Assembly: GCF_000720175.1 (NCBI RefSeq)
Contig: NZ_JOIX01000002.1
Location: forward strand, 186,001-250,000
Length of the DNA: 64,000 bases
Direction of reading: 5' to 3'
DNA from: Streptomyces sp. NRRL S-337
GTDB lineage: Bacteria; Actinomycetota; Actinomycetes; Streptomycetales; Streptomycetaceae
Part shown: positions 33,871 to 42,722 of the stretch, one piece after another
Layout of the letters: every line of letters begins with the position of its first letter
Position numbering within the stretch: position 1 is the stretch's first letter
The notes under the pieces: generated by a model
Seen by the model: the letters and a program-made list of their open reading frames with translations, nothing else
What the model was told of the DNA's origin: nothing
Database searches by the model: none
Translations under genes and position numbers: made by a program

Positions 33871-35057
33871 GATTTCTCCTGGACGGACGGGCTGGGCACG
33901 AAGTCCGCGGCCACGGCGGCGACGACGGGGGACGCCGCGAACGCGCGGGCCATCTTCCGTTGGAAAGCCAGTTCCGCGGCCAGGTCTTCCGGTTCCGCCA
34001 CCCGCGGCGAGAGGGTGTGCGGGACCGGCTGCCGTTGTGCGGCCCGGGCCTGCAGGGCGGCCTTGAGCTGTGCGGCTTCTATCGTGGCCGCCAGGTCGGT
34101 GTCGGCCAGGCCGGCTGATCGGCCGCGTAGCTCCGCGGCTTCGGCGACGGCTGCGGGAGTCCAGGTGCGAAGGGCCCACTGGGCATCGCGGATCTCGACG
34201 AGCCGGCGGTAGAGACGGGTGCGCAGATCCGTGTCGGGCTCCAGGTGCAGAACGGGCTCCGGCACCTGTCCGGTGACCTCCCGGTGCAGGGGTGCCAGGT
34301 CGCGGTAGGCCCGGCGATCGTCGATCCGCTGCCAGAGGTCGCTGAGGCTGCGGCCCCAGTCGGGGAGCACCCAGCCCAGTGTTTTGGTGAGGGTGGCGAT
34401 CGTGACGGCGACCTGGGCGAGCGGTTCCCATGCCTGTCCGCTCACGTCGAACTGTGCGGCAACGACGTCCGCCGCACGGCAGCCGGTATAGATGAGCGCG
34501 AAGGGCAGGGTCGCCGCGATGAGATACAGTCCGCGGCGCATCCAGGGATGCGGGGCGATCTTCGCGTAGCGCCAGCCCAGCACACCGACGTCCACTTGGT
34601 TCGTCGCGTACGCCAGCAGATAGATGGTGAGGTAGGCGGGGTAGTACTGGGCACTGTCGATGGCGAAGTCGTCGGGCTTCTCGCCCCGGCTGGTGGCCGC
34701 GACGAACAGGCCCACCATGCCGGCCAGGACCAGTGCGAGCGCGATCAGGCGCGGTCTCGCCTTGCGCCAGGCGGTGGGGGTTTCATGACTCAGGTGCAGC
34801 AGGACGACCTGCTGGCAGGCGGTCAGCAGGATGACGCAGCTCTGCGTCAGCAGGCCGGAGAAGTTGACGACGCCCACGGCCTGGCTCGTCGCCACCCATA
34901 CGACGGGTGTGGAGACGGTGTACGTGATGAACAGGAAGAAGAAGTTGCCGACGAGGGCGACCTGGGTGACGGAACGGTCGGTGCGCAGCACGCGAAGCTT
35001 GTAGAGGAGTGCCAGTAAGGCTATTGCGGCGCACAGGGGATAGAGAACGCTATTCAT
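33867..35057 (-). CDS. Seven-helix membrane protein, MAB_1171c family
   Basis: 396 aa from the ATG at 35055-35057 (GAGGGAGC upstream). About seven membrane helices lie in residues 1-240 (YPLCAAIALLALLYKL, VALVGNFFFLFITYTVSTPVVWV, LLTQSCVILLTACQQVVLLHL, LIALALVLAGMVGLFVA, and three more). A helical cytosolic C-terminus of about 150 residues follows. Family members are called putative transporters, but no transport motif is visible; a 7-helix core plus cytosolic tail also suits a sensor. It overlaps ImmA by 8 bp and the P450 by 4 bp. Confidence 0.8.
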   Translation of the reverse strand: MNSVLYPLCAAIALLALLYKLRVLRTDRSVTQVALVGNFFFLFITYTVSTPVVWVATSQAVGVVNFSGLLTQSCVILLTACQQVVLLHLSHETPTAWRKARPRLIALALVLAGMVGLFVAATSRGEKPDDFAIDSAQYYPAYLTIYLLAYATNQVDVGVLGWRYAKIAPHPWMRRGLYLIAATLPFALIYTGCRAADVVAAQFDVSGQAWEPLAQVAVTIATLTKTLGWVLPDWGRSLSDLWQRIDDRRAYRDLAPLHREVTGQVPEPVLHLEPDTDLRTRLYRRLVEIRDAQWALRTWTPAAVAEAAELRGRSAGLADTDLAATIEAAQLKAALQARAAQRQPVPHTLSPRVAEPEDLAAELAFQRKMARAFAASPVVAAVAADFVPSPSVQEKS

Positions 35058-35625
35058 TGCTCCCTCGGAAGGCGGGATTGTCCAACGCACTGAGCCGGAC
35101 TGCGAGTTCTTGCATTTCAGGGGGGACCGGCCGGACCTGTTCCGTCGTCCAGGTGCCGATGCGGCGGCCGATCAGCGTGCCGATGTACTCGGCCTCCACT
35201 TCGGCCGATGACTGCGAGTGCTCGCGTCCGAGGGTCCGCCGGATCAGGTCGGGATCGAGCGAGGGAAGGAGGAGCCGGGACGCCTCGGGAGTGAGCACGG
35301 GGGTGGCCTCGTGGTCGCAGATGAGGTGCCCCAGTTCGTGGAGGACGACCTGCTGCTGGTGGATCGGCGCGAGCCGCTGCTCGTAGATGACGTACTCCGC
35401 CCCTGCTGCCGAGACCCACAGGCCGTCCGGGCTTCCCAACGGCAGCGGGAAGGGCATGAGCTGGATGGGACGCCCGGAGAGCTGGCTGAGGTGCTCGCAC
35501 AACGCATCGACCGACAGCTTCTTGCGGGTGGGCAGCCCCAGCGCGTCGACCCGTCGTTCGCACTGCTCACGCAGCCATATCGCCTGCAGGTCTCCGCCCT
35601 TGCGTCGCCAGCGCATCACTATCAC
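35050..35625 (-). CDS. ImmA/IrrE-family metallo-endopeptidase
   Basis: 191 aa; GTG start overlapping the XRE stop as GTGA. The zinc motif HELGH is at residues 96-100 (QQQVVLHELGHLICDHE), with a downstream helix EVEAEYIGTLIGRRI that may hold the third ligand. ImmA/IrrE proteases cleave or inactivate XRE-type repressors, often releasing mobile-element or stress genes. The gene directly follows an XRE gene, its expected partner. Confidence 0.85.
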   Translation of the reverse strand: MIVMRWRRKGGDLQAIWLREQCERRVDALGLPTRKKLSVDALCEHLSQLSGRPIQLMPFPLPLGSPDGLWVSAAGAEYVIYEQRLAPIHQQQVVLHELGHLICDHEATPVLTPEASRLLLPSLDPDLIRRTLGREHSQSSAEVEAEYIGTLIGRRIGTWTTEQVRPVPPEMQELAVRLSALDNPAFRGSNE

Positions 35626-36128
35626 GACTGGGTGTCGTCAGGGAGGTCCTGCCTGGGCAAGTCCTCAAGGGTCGCGCGGGCCGCCTCGGCGGTGCTGACC
35701 AGATGCGTGATGAGGTGGCTCAGCTCGTTCAGGGAGGAACCGGCCGGCGGTCCCGCGGGCCCCGACTGCCGCAAGGCGACACTCTCCACCCGTTGGCTGC
35801 GCATCTTCTTCAGCCACTCCAGTTCCGAGTTGACCTGGTCGAAGACCTGGTCGTCCAGGAAATAGCCCACGCGGGAGATCCCGAGACTGTGCGCCACTTT
35901 GACGAGGGTCTCGACGGTCAGATTCGTCCCGTCCACGGACTCGGCGGACGCCAGCGTCCGCTTGGAGACCCCGGCACGTTCCGCCAACCCGGCCATGGTG
36001 AAGGGGCCCTCGGGATGCTGCTGGCGGATGTACCGCAGCCTTCGGGCAATGGCGGTCTTCGTGGCCTGCATGGTCTCGTCAAGACCGGCCGACGCATCTG
36101 CTGAATTGGCGAACTCTTGGTGATCCAA
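35622..36128 (-). CDS. XRE-family regulator
   Basis: 168 aa from a TTG at 36126-36128 preceded by GGAGGGGG; an ATG at 36071 is the alternative. HTH about 40-90: GPFTMAGLAERAGVSKRTLASAESVDGTNLTVETLVKVAHSLGISRVGYFLDD. The C-terminal half is helical, with VFDQVNSELEWLKKMRSQRVE and SSLNELSHLITHLVSTAEAA. First gene of the XRE-ImmA-membrane-P450 operon and its probable repressor. Confidence 0.85.
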   Translation of the reverse strand: MDHQEFANSADASAGLDETMQATKTAIARRLRYIRQQHPEGPFTMAGLAERAGVSKRTLASAESVDGTNLTVETLVKVAHSLGISRVGYFLDDQVFDQVNSELEWLKKMRSQRVESVALRQSGPAGPPAGSSLNELSHLITHLVSTAEAARATLEDLPRQDLPDDTQS

Positions 36129-36425
36129 CCCTCATCCCCCTCCGACAACACCTGCGCTACAGGGTGACACGTACCGAAAGTGCCCTCCGCAGGGGGCGCC
36201 GAGCTCCGAAGGCGGTCGCGGAGGAAGAGCGTGCACGAACCGGCACTGCCTGCTGCGCGCGAGCGCGCGCCGGTGGGCAGCCTCCAACGGTGTCTCCCGG
36301 GCAGCACACCCACGGTTTGGCGTAAAGCCAGCTGGGGCGTGGCTGAAAGCCGCTCGACGGCACGGAGGCATGGCCGGAAAGCCCGCGGTCCGCTTCACCC
36401 TTGGCTGATCCGGCCAGGCGACCCC
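36129..36425. other. Promoter side of the XRE operon
   Basis: No gene. The minus-strand start of the XRE operon should lie near 36150-36180, where ACCCTGTAGCGCAGGT forms an imperfect dyad suitable for autoregulation. Confidence 0.3.
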
Positions 36426-38093
36426 CTACGTCGGGTCGGCTCCTCGCCCCATCCGTACGAAGCGCGGCATTCCGCCGCCGCCGGTGGCGACGCCGCCGAT
36501 GGGCTTGCGCGCAGAGCGGGAGAAGGGCGGCGTGTCCGGTCGGCAGGTCGTACCGGCCGGCGGGAGGACGCCGTCGATCAAGTAGCGGCTCTCATGGGCC
36601 TTGATGCAGCTGCTGGGGTTGATCAGTGCGGTGTGACCGTACCCGTGGTGGGTGAGCAGGCGGGCGTTGGCCAGTTCCTCGGCCATGGCCTGTGCGTCCT
36701 TGTACGGGGTGGCGGGGTCGTAGGTGGTGCCGACCACCAGGACCGGGTGTGCCGTCGGCTCGTTCCACGGGCCGCGATAGCGGTTCGCCGCCACGGCGGG
36801 CCAGGGGGCACACCCCGCGGTGGCCCATGTCCAGAAGCGTCCGGCGTCGCCGGCACGGGCGGCGCTTGCCTCCTCCAGGGCGTGATAGGCGCGGGGGTCG
36901 CGCGGGTTGGGGCTCTCGGCGCACACCACCGCAGCAGCTTGTTCCTCACCCAGGTAGGGCTGGGGATGCGGGACCGGTGGTGCGGGTGGGAGGGGGGACC
37001 GTCTTGGGACGCGGCCTCGCCACAGGTCCTGCAGTCTGCCGGCGAGCTCCGTCCATCCGGGATGAACGACGTAGAGGCTGTTCACCACGTCGCCGACCGT
37101 GCCCGCGTAGGTCCACATGCCCACGGGACGCTTCCGCAGCCGCCTCATCAGCTGGTCGAACTTGTCCCGGGTCGCCTTCGTGCCGCCGGCGGAGAAGGCG
37201 CAGTGACCGGTGGTGGCGGATCCGCACAGGGTGAGGAATTGGTCCAGGGTCGCCGCCGCGCTGCGGTCCGAGCCCATGCGCAGGAAGGTGGTGAGTTGGG
37301 GTGCGTGGTCGGAGGCGTCATGGGTCCAGGCCTGTGGATCGATGGTGCTGTCGAGGACCATGGCGCGGACCTTGCCGGGGAAGAGGTTGGCGTAGGTGGC
37401 GCCCAGCATCGTGCCGTAGGAGATCCCCTGGTAGGTGAGTTGTGACTCCCCCACGGCTCGGCGGAGCTGGTCGAGGTCGCGAGCGGTGTCGGCGGTCGAC
37501 ACATGGCGCAGGAGCTCGGGGTCACGCCGCTGACAGCGCCGGGCCAGATCCTGGTACGCGGCGATGAAGGCCGTCCGCTCCTGCGCGCCCACCGGGAAGC
37601 CCGCGGCTTTGCTCGCCCTCCAGTCGGCGGCTTCCCGCGGACCGGCGAAGCAGTTCACGGCGGTGCTGTTGCCGACCCCGCGGGGATCCCAGCTGACGAT
37701 GTCGAACCGCTCCCGCACCTCGCGCGGGAAGGACCGGTAGTTCTGTGGCATCTGCACGGTCCCGGGCCCGCCGGGGCCGCCGGGGTTGAAGAACAGGGTG
37801 CCGATGCGCCGTCCGGGGCCGGTTGCCTTCCGTTTGATGACCGCCAGCTGGATGGCTCGACCATCTGGGTGGCCGTAGTCCAGGGGTACCTTCGCGGTCG
37901 CACAGTCGAACTCGCTGCCGCGCACGCAGGGACGCCAGTCCAACTGCGGGGCGGGCACCGGAGGTGTGGGCATTCCGTCAGCCGCGGCGAGGTCCTGCCC
38001 GATCAGCACGTTCGAGCAGGTCACCAACGCGGCCAGGGCAGCGGCATCACGTCGGCGGCGGGCTACGAACCCGGGTATGAGGGGCATGGCCAT
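36426..38093 (-). CDS. Secreted alpha/beta-hydrolase peptidase (tripeptidyl aminopeptidase-like)
   Basis: 555 aa from the ATG at 38091-38093. The N-terminal hydrophobic segment after ARRRRDAAAL is a signal. Abhydrolase_1 core: TLFFNPGGPGGPGT (oxyanion region), IVSWDPRGVGNSTAV, and the nucleophile YQGISYGTMLGATYANLFP. The TAP-like C-terminal domain supplies Asp in VLVVGTTYDPATPY and His in LTHHGYGHTAL. This is the Streptomyces Tap/SlpD family that trims N-terminal peptides outside the cell. Two cysteine pairs (VRGSEFDC, LCGS..GHC) fit an exoprotein. Confidence 0.9.
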   Translation of the reverse strand: MAMPLIPGFVARRRRDAAALAALVTCSNVLIGQDLAAADGMPTPPVPAPQLDWRPCVRGSEFDCATAKVPLDYGHPDGRAIQLAVIKRKATGPGRRIGTLFFNPGGPGGPGTVQMPQNYRSFPREVRERFDIVSWDPRGVGNSTAVNCFAGPREAADWRASKAAGFPVGAQERTAFIAAYQDLARRCQRRDPELLRHVSTADTARDLDQLRRAVGESQLTYQGISYGTMLGATYANLFPGKVRAMVLDSTIDPQAWTHDASDHAPQLTTFLRMGSDRSAAATLDQFLTLCGSATTGHCAFSAGGTKATRDKFDQLMRRLRKRPVGMWTYAGTVGDVVNSLYVVHPGWTELAGRLQDLWRGRVPRRSPLPPAPPVPHPQPYLGEEQAAAVVCAESPNPRDPRAYHALEEASAARAGDAGRFWTWATAGCAPWPAVAANRYRGPWNEPTAHPVLVVGTTYDPATPYKDAQAMAEELANARLLTHHGYGHTALINPSSCIKAHESRYLIDGVLPPAGTTCRPDTPPFSRSARKPIGGVATGGGGMPRFVRMGRGADPT

Positions 38094-38336
38094 CTCCGTC
38101 CGTCCCTCTCCATGGCGGAGCGCCCGAGACCACCGGGCCCCGAATCTCGACACGCGCCCGTGTCCACGACACTACGATTCGGCAGCGGGCGCGCGTCAGC
38201 GCCCCCGAACGGCCCAGTCAGGCGCATGACGAGAGCAACGAACCGTACGGCGCAACGACAACGAACCGCCGCCCGCCGGCCGGGCAGGCACCTCGGCCGC
38301 GGTGCCTGCCCGATGTCTGGTTTCCGAGCCGGAGCC

Positions 38337-39104
38337 TCAGCCGTTGGCCAGGCTGCGCTTCAGGAGAGGAAGCAGGCAGTCCCAGTGGCGCTGCAGCCCG
38401 GAGGCGCTGAAAGCGTCGGTGTCGGACATGGTGAAGCCGTGGACGGTGCCGGGGTAGATCTCGGAGGTGTAGTCGACACCTGCGGCATCCAGGGCCTGGT
38501 TGAGCTCGGCGAGGTCCTCGGGCGTCAGGTCGGTCTCGGCGTGGCCGAGGTGGACCTGGGCGGTGAGCTTGGAGAAGCTGTCGGGCCCAGCGGCGCCCAC
38601 CGGGCCGTGGAATCCGGCGACGGCGGCCACCCGGCCGGGGTGGGCCGCGGCGGTGCGCATCGCCAACAGGGCGCCTATGCAGTAACCGGTCACCGCGACC
38701 GGTCCGGCGCCGACCTCGGGCTGGGCGGTGAGGAACCTGAGGTAGGCGTCGGCGTCGCTCAGGACCCGTTCGGTCGTGTGCGCCTCGAGCAAGGGCATCA
38801 GCTGGGCGACGAGTGCGGACCGGTCCTCTTCCCCGATGTACGCGGGAAGCTCGACCACCGGCGCCGGGCCGTGCCGGTAGAAGAAGTTGGGGACGAGCAC
38901 GTAGTACCCGTGCCCGGCCAGTTCGCGGGCCATCTCCCGCACCACGGGCCGGATGCCGAAGCCGTCCGCGTACATCAGCACCCCTGGGTGCCGCTCAGCA
39001 CCGTCAGGGAAGGCGGCGAAAGCGTCGGCCTGGCCGTCAGGGGTGGGAATCTGCACTGTCTTGGTGGGAATGGCGGATCTTCCTTCCTGGAATTCGCTCA
39101 ACAA
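38337..39104 (-). CDS. Dienelactone hydrolase family protein
   Basis: 255 aa from the TTG at 39104. Catalytic Cys in TGYCIGALLAMRTA, Asp in LGHAETDLTPED and His in YPGTVHGFTM form the DLH triad. Relatives start close to TKTVQIPTPDG. The good ribosome binding site AGGAAGGAAG lies 6 bases before an in-frame ATT (about residue 12), while the upstream TTGs have none, so an ATT start at about 39071 is possible. Divergent from a MarR gene with two copies of one operator between them. Confidence 0.88.
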   Translation of the reverse strand: MLSEFQEGRSAIPTKTVQIPTPDGQADAFAAFPDGAERHPGVLMYADGFGIRPVVREMARELAGHGYYVLVPNFFYRHGPAPVVELPAYIGEEDRSALVAQLMPLLEAHTTERVLSDADAYLRFLTAQPEVGAGPVAVTGYCIGALLAMRTAAAHPGRVAAVAGFHGPVGAAGPDSFSKLTAQVHLGHAETDLTPEDLAELNQALDAAGVDYTSEIYPGTVHGFTMSDTDAFSASGLQRHWDCLLPLLKRSLANG

Positions 39105-39105
39105 A

Positions 39106-39122
39106 CGTTAGCGCTACTAACG
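39106..39122. promoter_or_regulatory. MarR operator copy 1
   Basis: CGTTAG-CGCTA-CTAACG, perfect 6-bp arms with 5-bp spacer, immediately upstream of the first possible dienelactone hydrolase start. Confidence 0.75.
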
Positions 39123-39146
39123 AAGTTGGCACGAGTGAACGTACAT

Positions 39147-39163
39147 CGTTAGTGGGACTAACG
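39147..39163. promoter_or_regulatory. MarR operator copy 2
   Basis: CGTTAG-TGGGA-CTAACG, the same arms as copy 1, 41 bp away centre to centre (about four helical turns). It lies just before the MarR start. Confidence 0.75.
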
Positions 39164-39183
39164 CAATGGATAGGATGGGCGCC

Positions 39184-39666
39184 ATGACCAGAGCCGAAGC
39201 CGTGGACAGGCCCGACGACGGCGCGCCCAAGACGCCCGACCGACTGCGTCGACGGGCGAGCCGACTGCTGTCGCAGCTGACCACTCGGTCGGACCGGCTG
39301 ATCAACGAAGGGCTGGCCCGGGCCGACGCCCGCAAGTGGCACTACGCCGTGCTCGCCTCGCTGCAGGAGTGCGGACCCGGCAGCCAGGCGACGCTGAGCC
39401 GGCTCAGCGGCATCTACCGCAGCGACATGGTCAGCGTGCTCAACGAACTGACCGAGCGTCACCTCGTCGAGCGGGCGCCGGATCCCGACGACCAGCGCCG
39501 CAACATCATCACGATCTCCCCCCGAGGCCGCCGTCACCTACGCCGCCTCGACAAGGTCCTGGACGACCTCCACGACGAACTGCTCGCACCGTTGACCCCG
39601 GCCGAACGCGACCAGTTCGTGCAGCTGCTCACCCGCCTGCTGGACCACCACACCCGGACCCCCTGA
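39184..39666 (+). CDS. MarR-family transcriptional regulator
   Basis: 160 aa from ATG 39184; ATG 39166 is an alternative without ribosome binding site. Winged helix: WHYAVLASLQECGPGSQATLSRLSGIYRSDMVSVLNELTERHLVERAPDPDDQRRNIITISPRGRRHLRRL, with the DxR-R wing. Divergent from the dienelactone hydrolase; twin CGTTAG-N5-CTAACG sites between them should mediate repression of both. Confidence 0.92.
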   Translation: MTRAEAVDRPDDGAPKTPDRLRRRASRLLSQLTTRSDRLINEGLARADARKWHYAVLASLQECGPGSQATLSRLSGIYRSDMVSVLNELTERHLVERAPDPDDQRRNIITISPRGRRHLRRLDKVLDDLHDELLAPLTPAERDQFVQLLTRLLDHHTRTP

Positions 39667-39998
39667 CCCCGGTTCAGCGGCATCCGACATCGGGCATCCA
39701 CACTGCCCTCTCCCTGAAGTCCCAGGTGTGGCCCTCCTCAGACACCGCTACCTGACGACCCGGCGGACCGGTCTCCACCCGGCCGGCCCACAGCGGGCCA
39801 TGATCCGCGCAGGTCAGCGCCCACCCGGCCACGCCGCGGAGCGCCCCGCGAGCGAGGGGTCCGTCCGGCCCCGGTATCGATCTCGCCCGCTCAGCCGCGG
39901 GCTGGATGGAGTATCCCTGCGTGATCTTCAGGAGACGTGGTCGTTACCGCGACGAACCCGACACAAGATCGGGACGAGCATCAGGAGGAAACAGCACC
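39667..39998. other. Intergenic region before small secreted protein
   Basis: No gene in 332 bp. Plain GC-rich DNA with the ribosome binding site AGGAGGAAAC of the next gene at its end. Confidence 0.35.
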
Positions 39999-40340
39999 GT
40001 GAGAAAAATCGGTCGGATCGTTTCGGTGGCTCTTGGCGCGGGTGCGCTGGTGTTGTCGGCAGTCGGCGCGGCGAGTGCTGAAGGCGGGCGGTCAGGTTAC
40101 GACCCGTTCGGGCTGGGTCATCGCCAGTGCGGCGCCCCGTCGTTCAGTCTGCTCTTCCCGAGCCGCAACGACTGCCGCACGTTCCTTTTCATCGACAACG
40201 AAAGGTTCACCGACGCCCACAAGCGCTACTCCCGCTTCGACTTCCACCAGCGCCTCGACAACAGCACCATCGACGGCGACTTGATCAATGACCTGGGCGG
40301 CCGCGGAAGAGGCGGCCGCGGTGGCGGCGGCGGCCGTTAG
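39999..40340 (+). CDS. Small secreted protein with Gly/Arg-rich tail
   Basis: 113 aa from the GTG at 39999 with AGGAGG 9 bases upstream. Signal peptide MRKIGRIVSVALGAGALVLSAVGAASA, then a mature part of about 85 residues with two cysteines (QCGAPSF, NDCRTF) and a tail GGRGRGGRGGGGGR. No family recognised. The strong ribosome binding site and clean signal make it a real gene. Confidence 0.8.
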   Translation: MRKIGRIVSVALGAGALVLSAVGAASAEGGRSGYDPFGLGHRQCGAPSFSLLFPSRNDCRTFLFIDNERFTDAHKRYSRFDFHQRLDNSTIDGDLINDLGGRGRGGRGGGGGR

Positions 40341-40606
40341 GTCCTGCCCGACGGTCCACGGCCGGGCCGTGTGAGGCTCCGTCCCGGATGGCGCAGGGGT
40401 GAGCGTCGAAAGAATCACCACAGGGTGATCGACGGTCCTCCCTTCCTGAAGCGGACGCCACCCGGGACCGGAGCCTGGCCGGGGGCCCCTCAGCCACACC
40501 GGCGAGGACATCGACACCTGCCTCGTCGTGGCGCGCGAAACGGTGCGCCGGACGGACGGGTACCGCCCGTCCGGCGCACCGTCCACGGACACGGACATGC
40601 GCGCCC

Positions 40607-40891
40607 CTACGCCGTCCGGGCAACGCTCCGGGCGTCACTGCCGTGCTCGTGCCCACAGGCGTCGTCGACGCCGTACGTCTCCCAGGACGGGAACGGGTCG
40701 CACAGCCGGGTGGCGGAGTCGCCGTCCTTGAGGAGGCAGGCGGTGAGCCGTTCGGCCAGAGCCTCTTTGCGCAGGCCGGTGCCGATGAAGACCAGCTCCT
40801 GCGCCTGCTGTTCCCCGCCGCGGACACCGGCCGGCTCGAAGCGTGCGACGACGCCTGCCTGGGACCCCATGAAAACGATTGTCGTGTGCAA
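40607..40891 (-). pseudogene. C-terminal remnant of a CobW-family GTPase
   Basis: Residues about 30-85 (QELVFIGTGLRKEALAERLTACLLKDGDSATRLCDPFPSWETYGVDDACGHEHG) match the end of actinobacterial CobW/COG0523 proteins, which finish with a similar DPFP-W and His-rich tail. The G domain and most of the CobW_C domain are missing and the stretch before it is not homologous. The sequence was probably left by a deletion. Confidence 0.65.
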
Positions 40892-40945
40892 AGGCGCGGC
40901 CCGTTCCGTTGGCCTCGAAGGAGTGCGCCGGGCGGCGGCCGCCGG

Positions 40946-41869
40946 TTACCTGCCCTCGTCCCGGTCGTTCCGCGGTTGCCTGTCGGCGGCACGGTTGGCG
41001 AGCGCGCGCAGTTCGTCGGCGTAGGTGGCCCAGACATCGCGGGCGAGGAAGTGGCCGACTCCGGGCAGGGTGCGCAGGCGGGCTCCGGGGATCGCGGCGG
41101 CGATGTCGCGTGCGGCCGCCACGCGCAGGAGCGGGTCACTCTCGCCGTGCAGGACGAGGGTCGGCGCGGCGACCTGGGCGAGCCGGCCACCCTGCCACTT
41201 CGCGCCGATCTGGCGGCTCTGCGCCACCTGGTCGCGGAAGCTGGCGACCTGGTGCGCCGCCTCCTTGTCCACGAACTCGCGCACATCCCGCTCGTCGATG
41301 TGCCGGTCGGTCGCGGCCAGGATGCGGGCGATGGCCACGGCCAGGTCCAGGTTGCCCTGAGGGGTCTGGGGGTGGTGGAGCCGGGCGAAGCGGGGCAGGC
41401 ATGCCAGGCGCAGGTACCGCAGGACGCTCAGGCCCTTCGCGTCGCTGGGGACCGCCGAGGAGGTGGCCAGGCCGAGTACCCGCTTCGGGTGGCGGATCGC
41501 GGTGCGCTGGGCGACGAGCCCGCCCATCGAGTGGCCGAAGAGGTGTGCGCCTTCCCAGCCGAGGGCGTCGAGGACGGCGACCGCGTCGTCGGTGAGGTCC
41601 TCGGCGCTGTAGGCCGGAGCTTTGCGATGCAGCAGGGCCTTGACCGGCGGGCCGACGCGCCGGTTGGGCAGGTGACTGGATTCGCCCGCGTCGCGCTGGT
41701 CGTAGGCCACAACGTGGAAACCACGGCCGACCAGTTCGGCCACCAAGCCGTCCGGCCACCAGAACCGTGAGGCTCCCAGGCCCATGACCAGCAGCAGCGG
41801 ATCTCCGCCCGCGCCGCCCAGGTCTTCGAACGCGATCCGGATCTCGTCGTTGCGCGCGAAGCGCGGCAT
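40946..41869 (-). CDS. Alpha/beta hydrolase
   Basis: 307 aa from the ATG at 41867-41869 (GGGAGGGA upstream). Oxyanion segment LLLVMGLGASRFWW, GFHVVAYDQRDAGESSH, nucleophile HLFGHSMGGLVAQRTA, Asp in LVLHGESDPLL and His in LPGVGHFLARDVW complete the triad. Similar to esterases and proline iminopeptidase-like hydrolases, cytosolic. Divergent from a TetR gene across a long palindrome, so it is probably TetR controlled. Confidence 0.9.
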   Translation of the reverse strand: MPRFARNDEIRIAFEDLGGAGGDPLLLVMGLGASRFWWPDGLVAELVGRGFHVVAYDQRDAGESSHLPNRRVGPPVKALLHRKAPAYSAEDLTDDAVAVLDALGWEGAHLFGHSMGGLVAQRTAIRHPKRVLGLATSSAVPSDAKGLSVLRYLRLACLPRFARLHHPQTPQGNLDLAVAIARILAATDRHIDERDVREFVDKEAAHQVASFRDQVAQSRQIGAKWQGGRLAQVAAPTLVLHGESDPLLRVAAARDIAAAIPGARLRTLPGVGHFLARDVWATYADELRALANRAADRQPRNDRDEGR

Positions 41870-41904
41870 GGCGTCCCTCCCTTTCACGAAACCGTTCCAC
41901 CCAT

Positions 41905-41949
41905 TCGCATACAGTGTTCGCGAACCATGTATGCGAACACCGTATGCGA
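41905..41949. promoter_or_regulatory. Long TetR operator
   Basis: TCGCATACAGTGTTCGC (41905-41921) and GCGAACACCGTATGCGA (41933-41949) are inverted 17-bp arms with a single mismatch, 11 bp apart, between the divergent hydrolase and TetR genes. Confidence 0.8.
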
Positions 41950-41982
41950 TAGGTAGGCTGGTGGGCAACGCGGGAGGTGGCA

Positions 41983-42654
41983 GTGGCAGAACAGCAGGAG
42001 CCGGTGATCTGGATGCGGCCGGAGCAAGCGCCGGTCGGGCGCCGGGCCGAGCGCAGCCGCGCCGAGATCACCGCCGCCGCGGTGGAACTGGCCGACCGGG
42101 AGGGCCTGGAGGCCGTCTCCATGCGCCGCGTCGCATCGATCCTGGGGACTGGCGCTGCCTCGCTCTACCGCTATGTGGCCACCCGCGACGAGCTGCTCGA
42201 CCTGATGACCGACAGCACGGCGAGCGAATACCACCTTCCCGCTCCCAGCGGCGACTGGCAGGCCGACCTGCTCACCCTCGCCCGTCAGGCCCGGCAGATC
42301 ATGCGCCGCCACCCGTGGCTACCCACCATGGTGATGGGCCGTCCCACACTCGGCCCCCACGGGATCGACCTACTGGAGCACGTGCTCGACGTGCTCGCCG
42401 ACCATCCGGCCGACCCCGCCTGCAAACTTGAGGCGTTCGCCCTCATCAGCGGCTTGACCGCGCTCTTCGTCCAGAACGAAAGGGCGGCCACGGACACCAG
42501 CGCCACGCGCCGGTCCGCCTACCTGCGCCACGTTGCCGCCGCAGGAAGCCACCCCCGCATCACCGCCTTGCTCGCCGCTTGCACGTCCGACGGCAACCCC
42601 GGCGATCGGTTCGACGTCGTGGTCGTCCGCGCCCTGACCGGCGTACTGGGCTGA
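41983..42654 (+). CDS. TetR-family regulator
   Basis: 223 aa from GTG 41983 (GGGAGG 6 bases upstream). HTH: RAEITAAAVELADREGLEAVSMRRVASILGTGAASLYRYVATRDELLDLM. The C-terminal part (ARQARQIMRRHPWLPTMVMGRPTLGPHGIDLLEHVLDVLADH) is the TetR_C_11-like ligand domain. Divergent from the alpha/beta hydrolase with a 45-bp palindrome between them. Confidence 0.92.
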   Translation: MAEQQEPVIWMRPEQAPVGRRAERSRAEITAAAVELADREGLEAVSMRRVASILGTGAASLYRYVATRDELLDLMTDSTASEYHLPAPSGDWQADLLTLARQARQIMRRHPWLPTMVMGRPTLGPHGIDLLEHVLDVLADHPADPACKLEAFALISGLTALFVQNERAATDTSATRRSAYLRHVAAAGSHPRITALLAACTSDGNPGDRFDVVVVRALTGVLG

Positions 42655-42722
42655 CTCCACCCCAGTCGGCCACACGCCTCGGCGGCGCGATTCAGGCAGC
42701 GGCAGACAACCCACGGCCGTGG

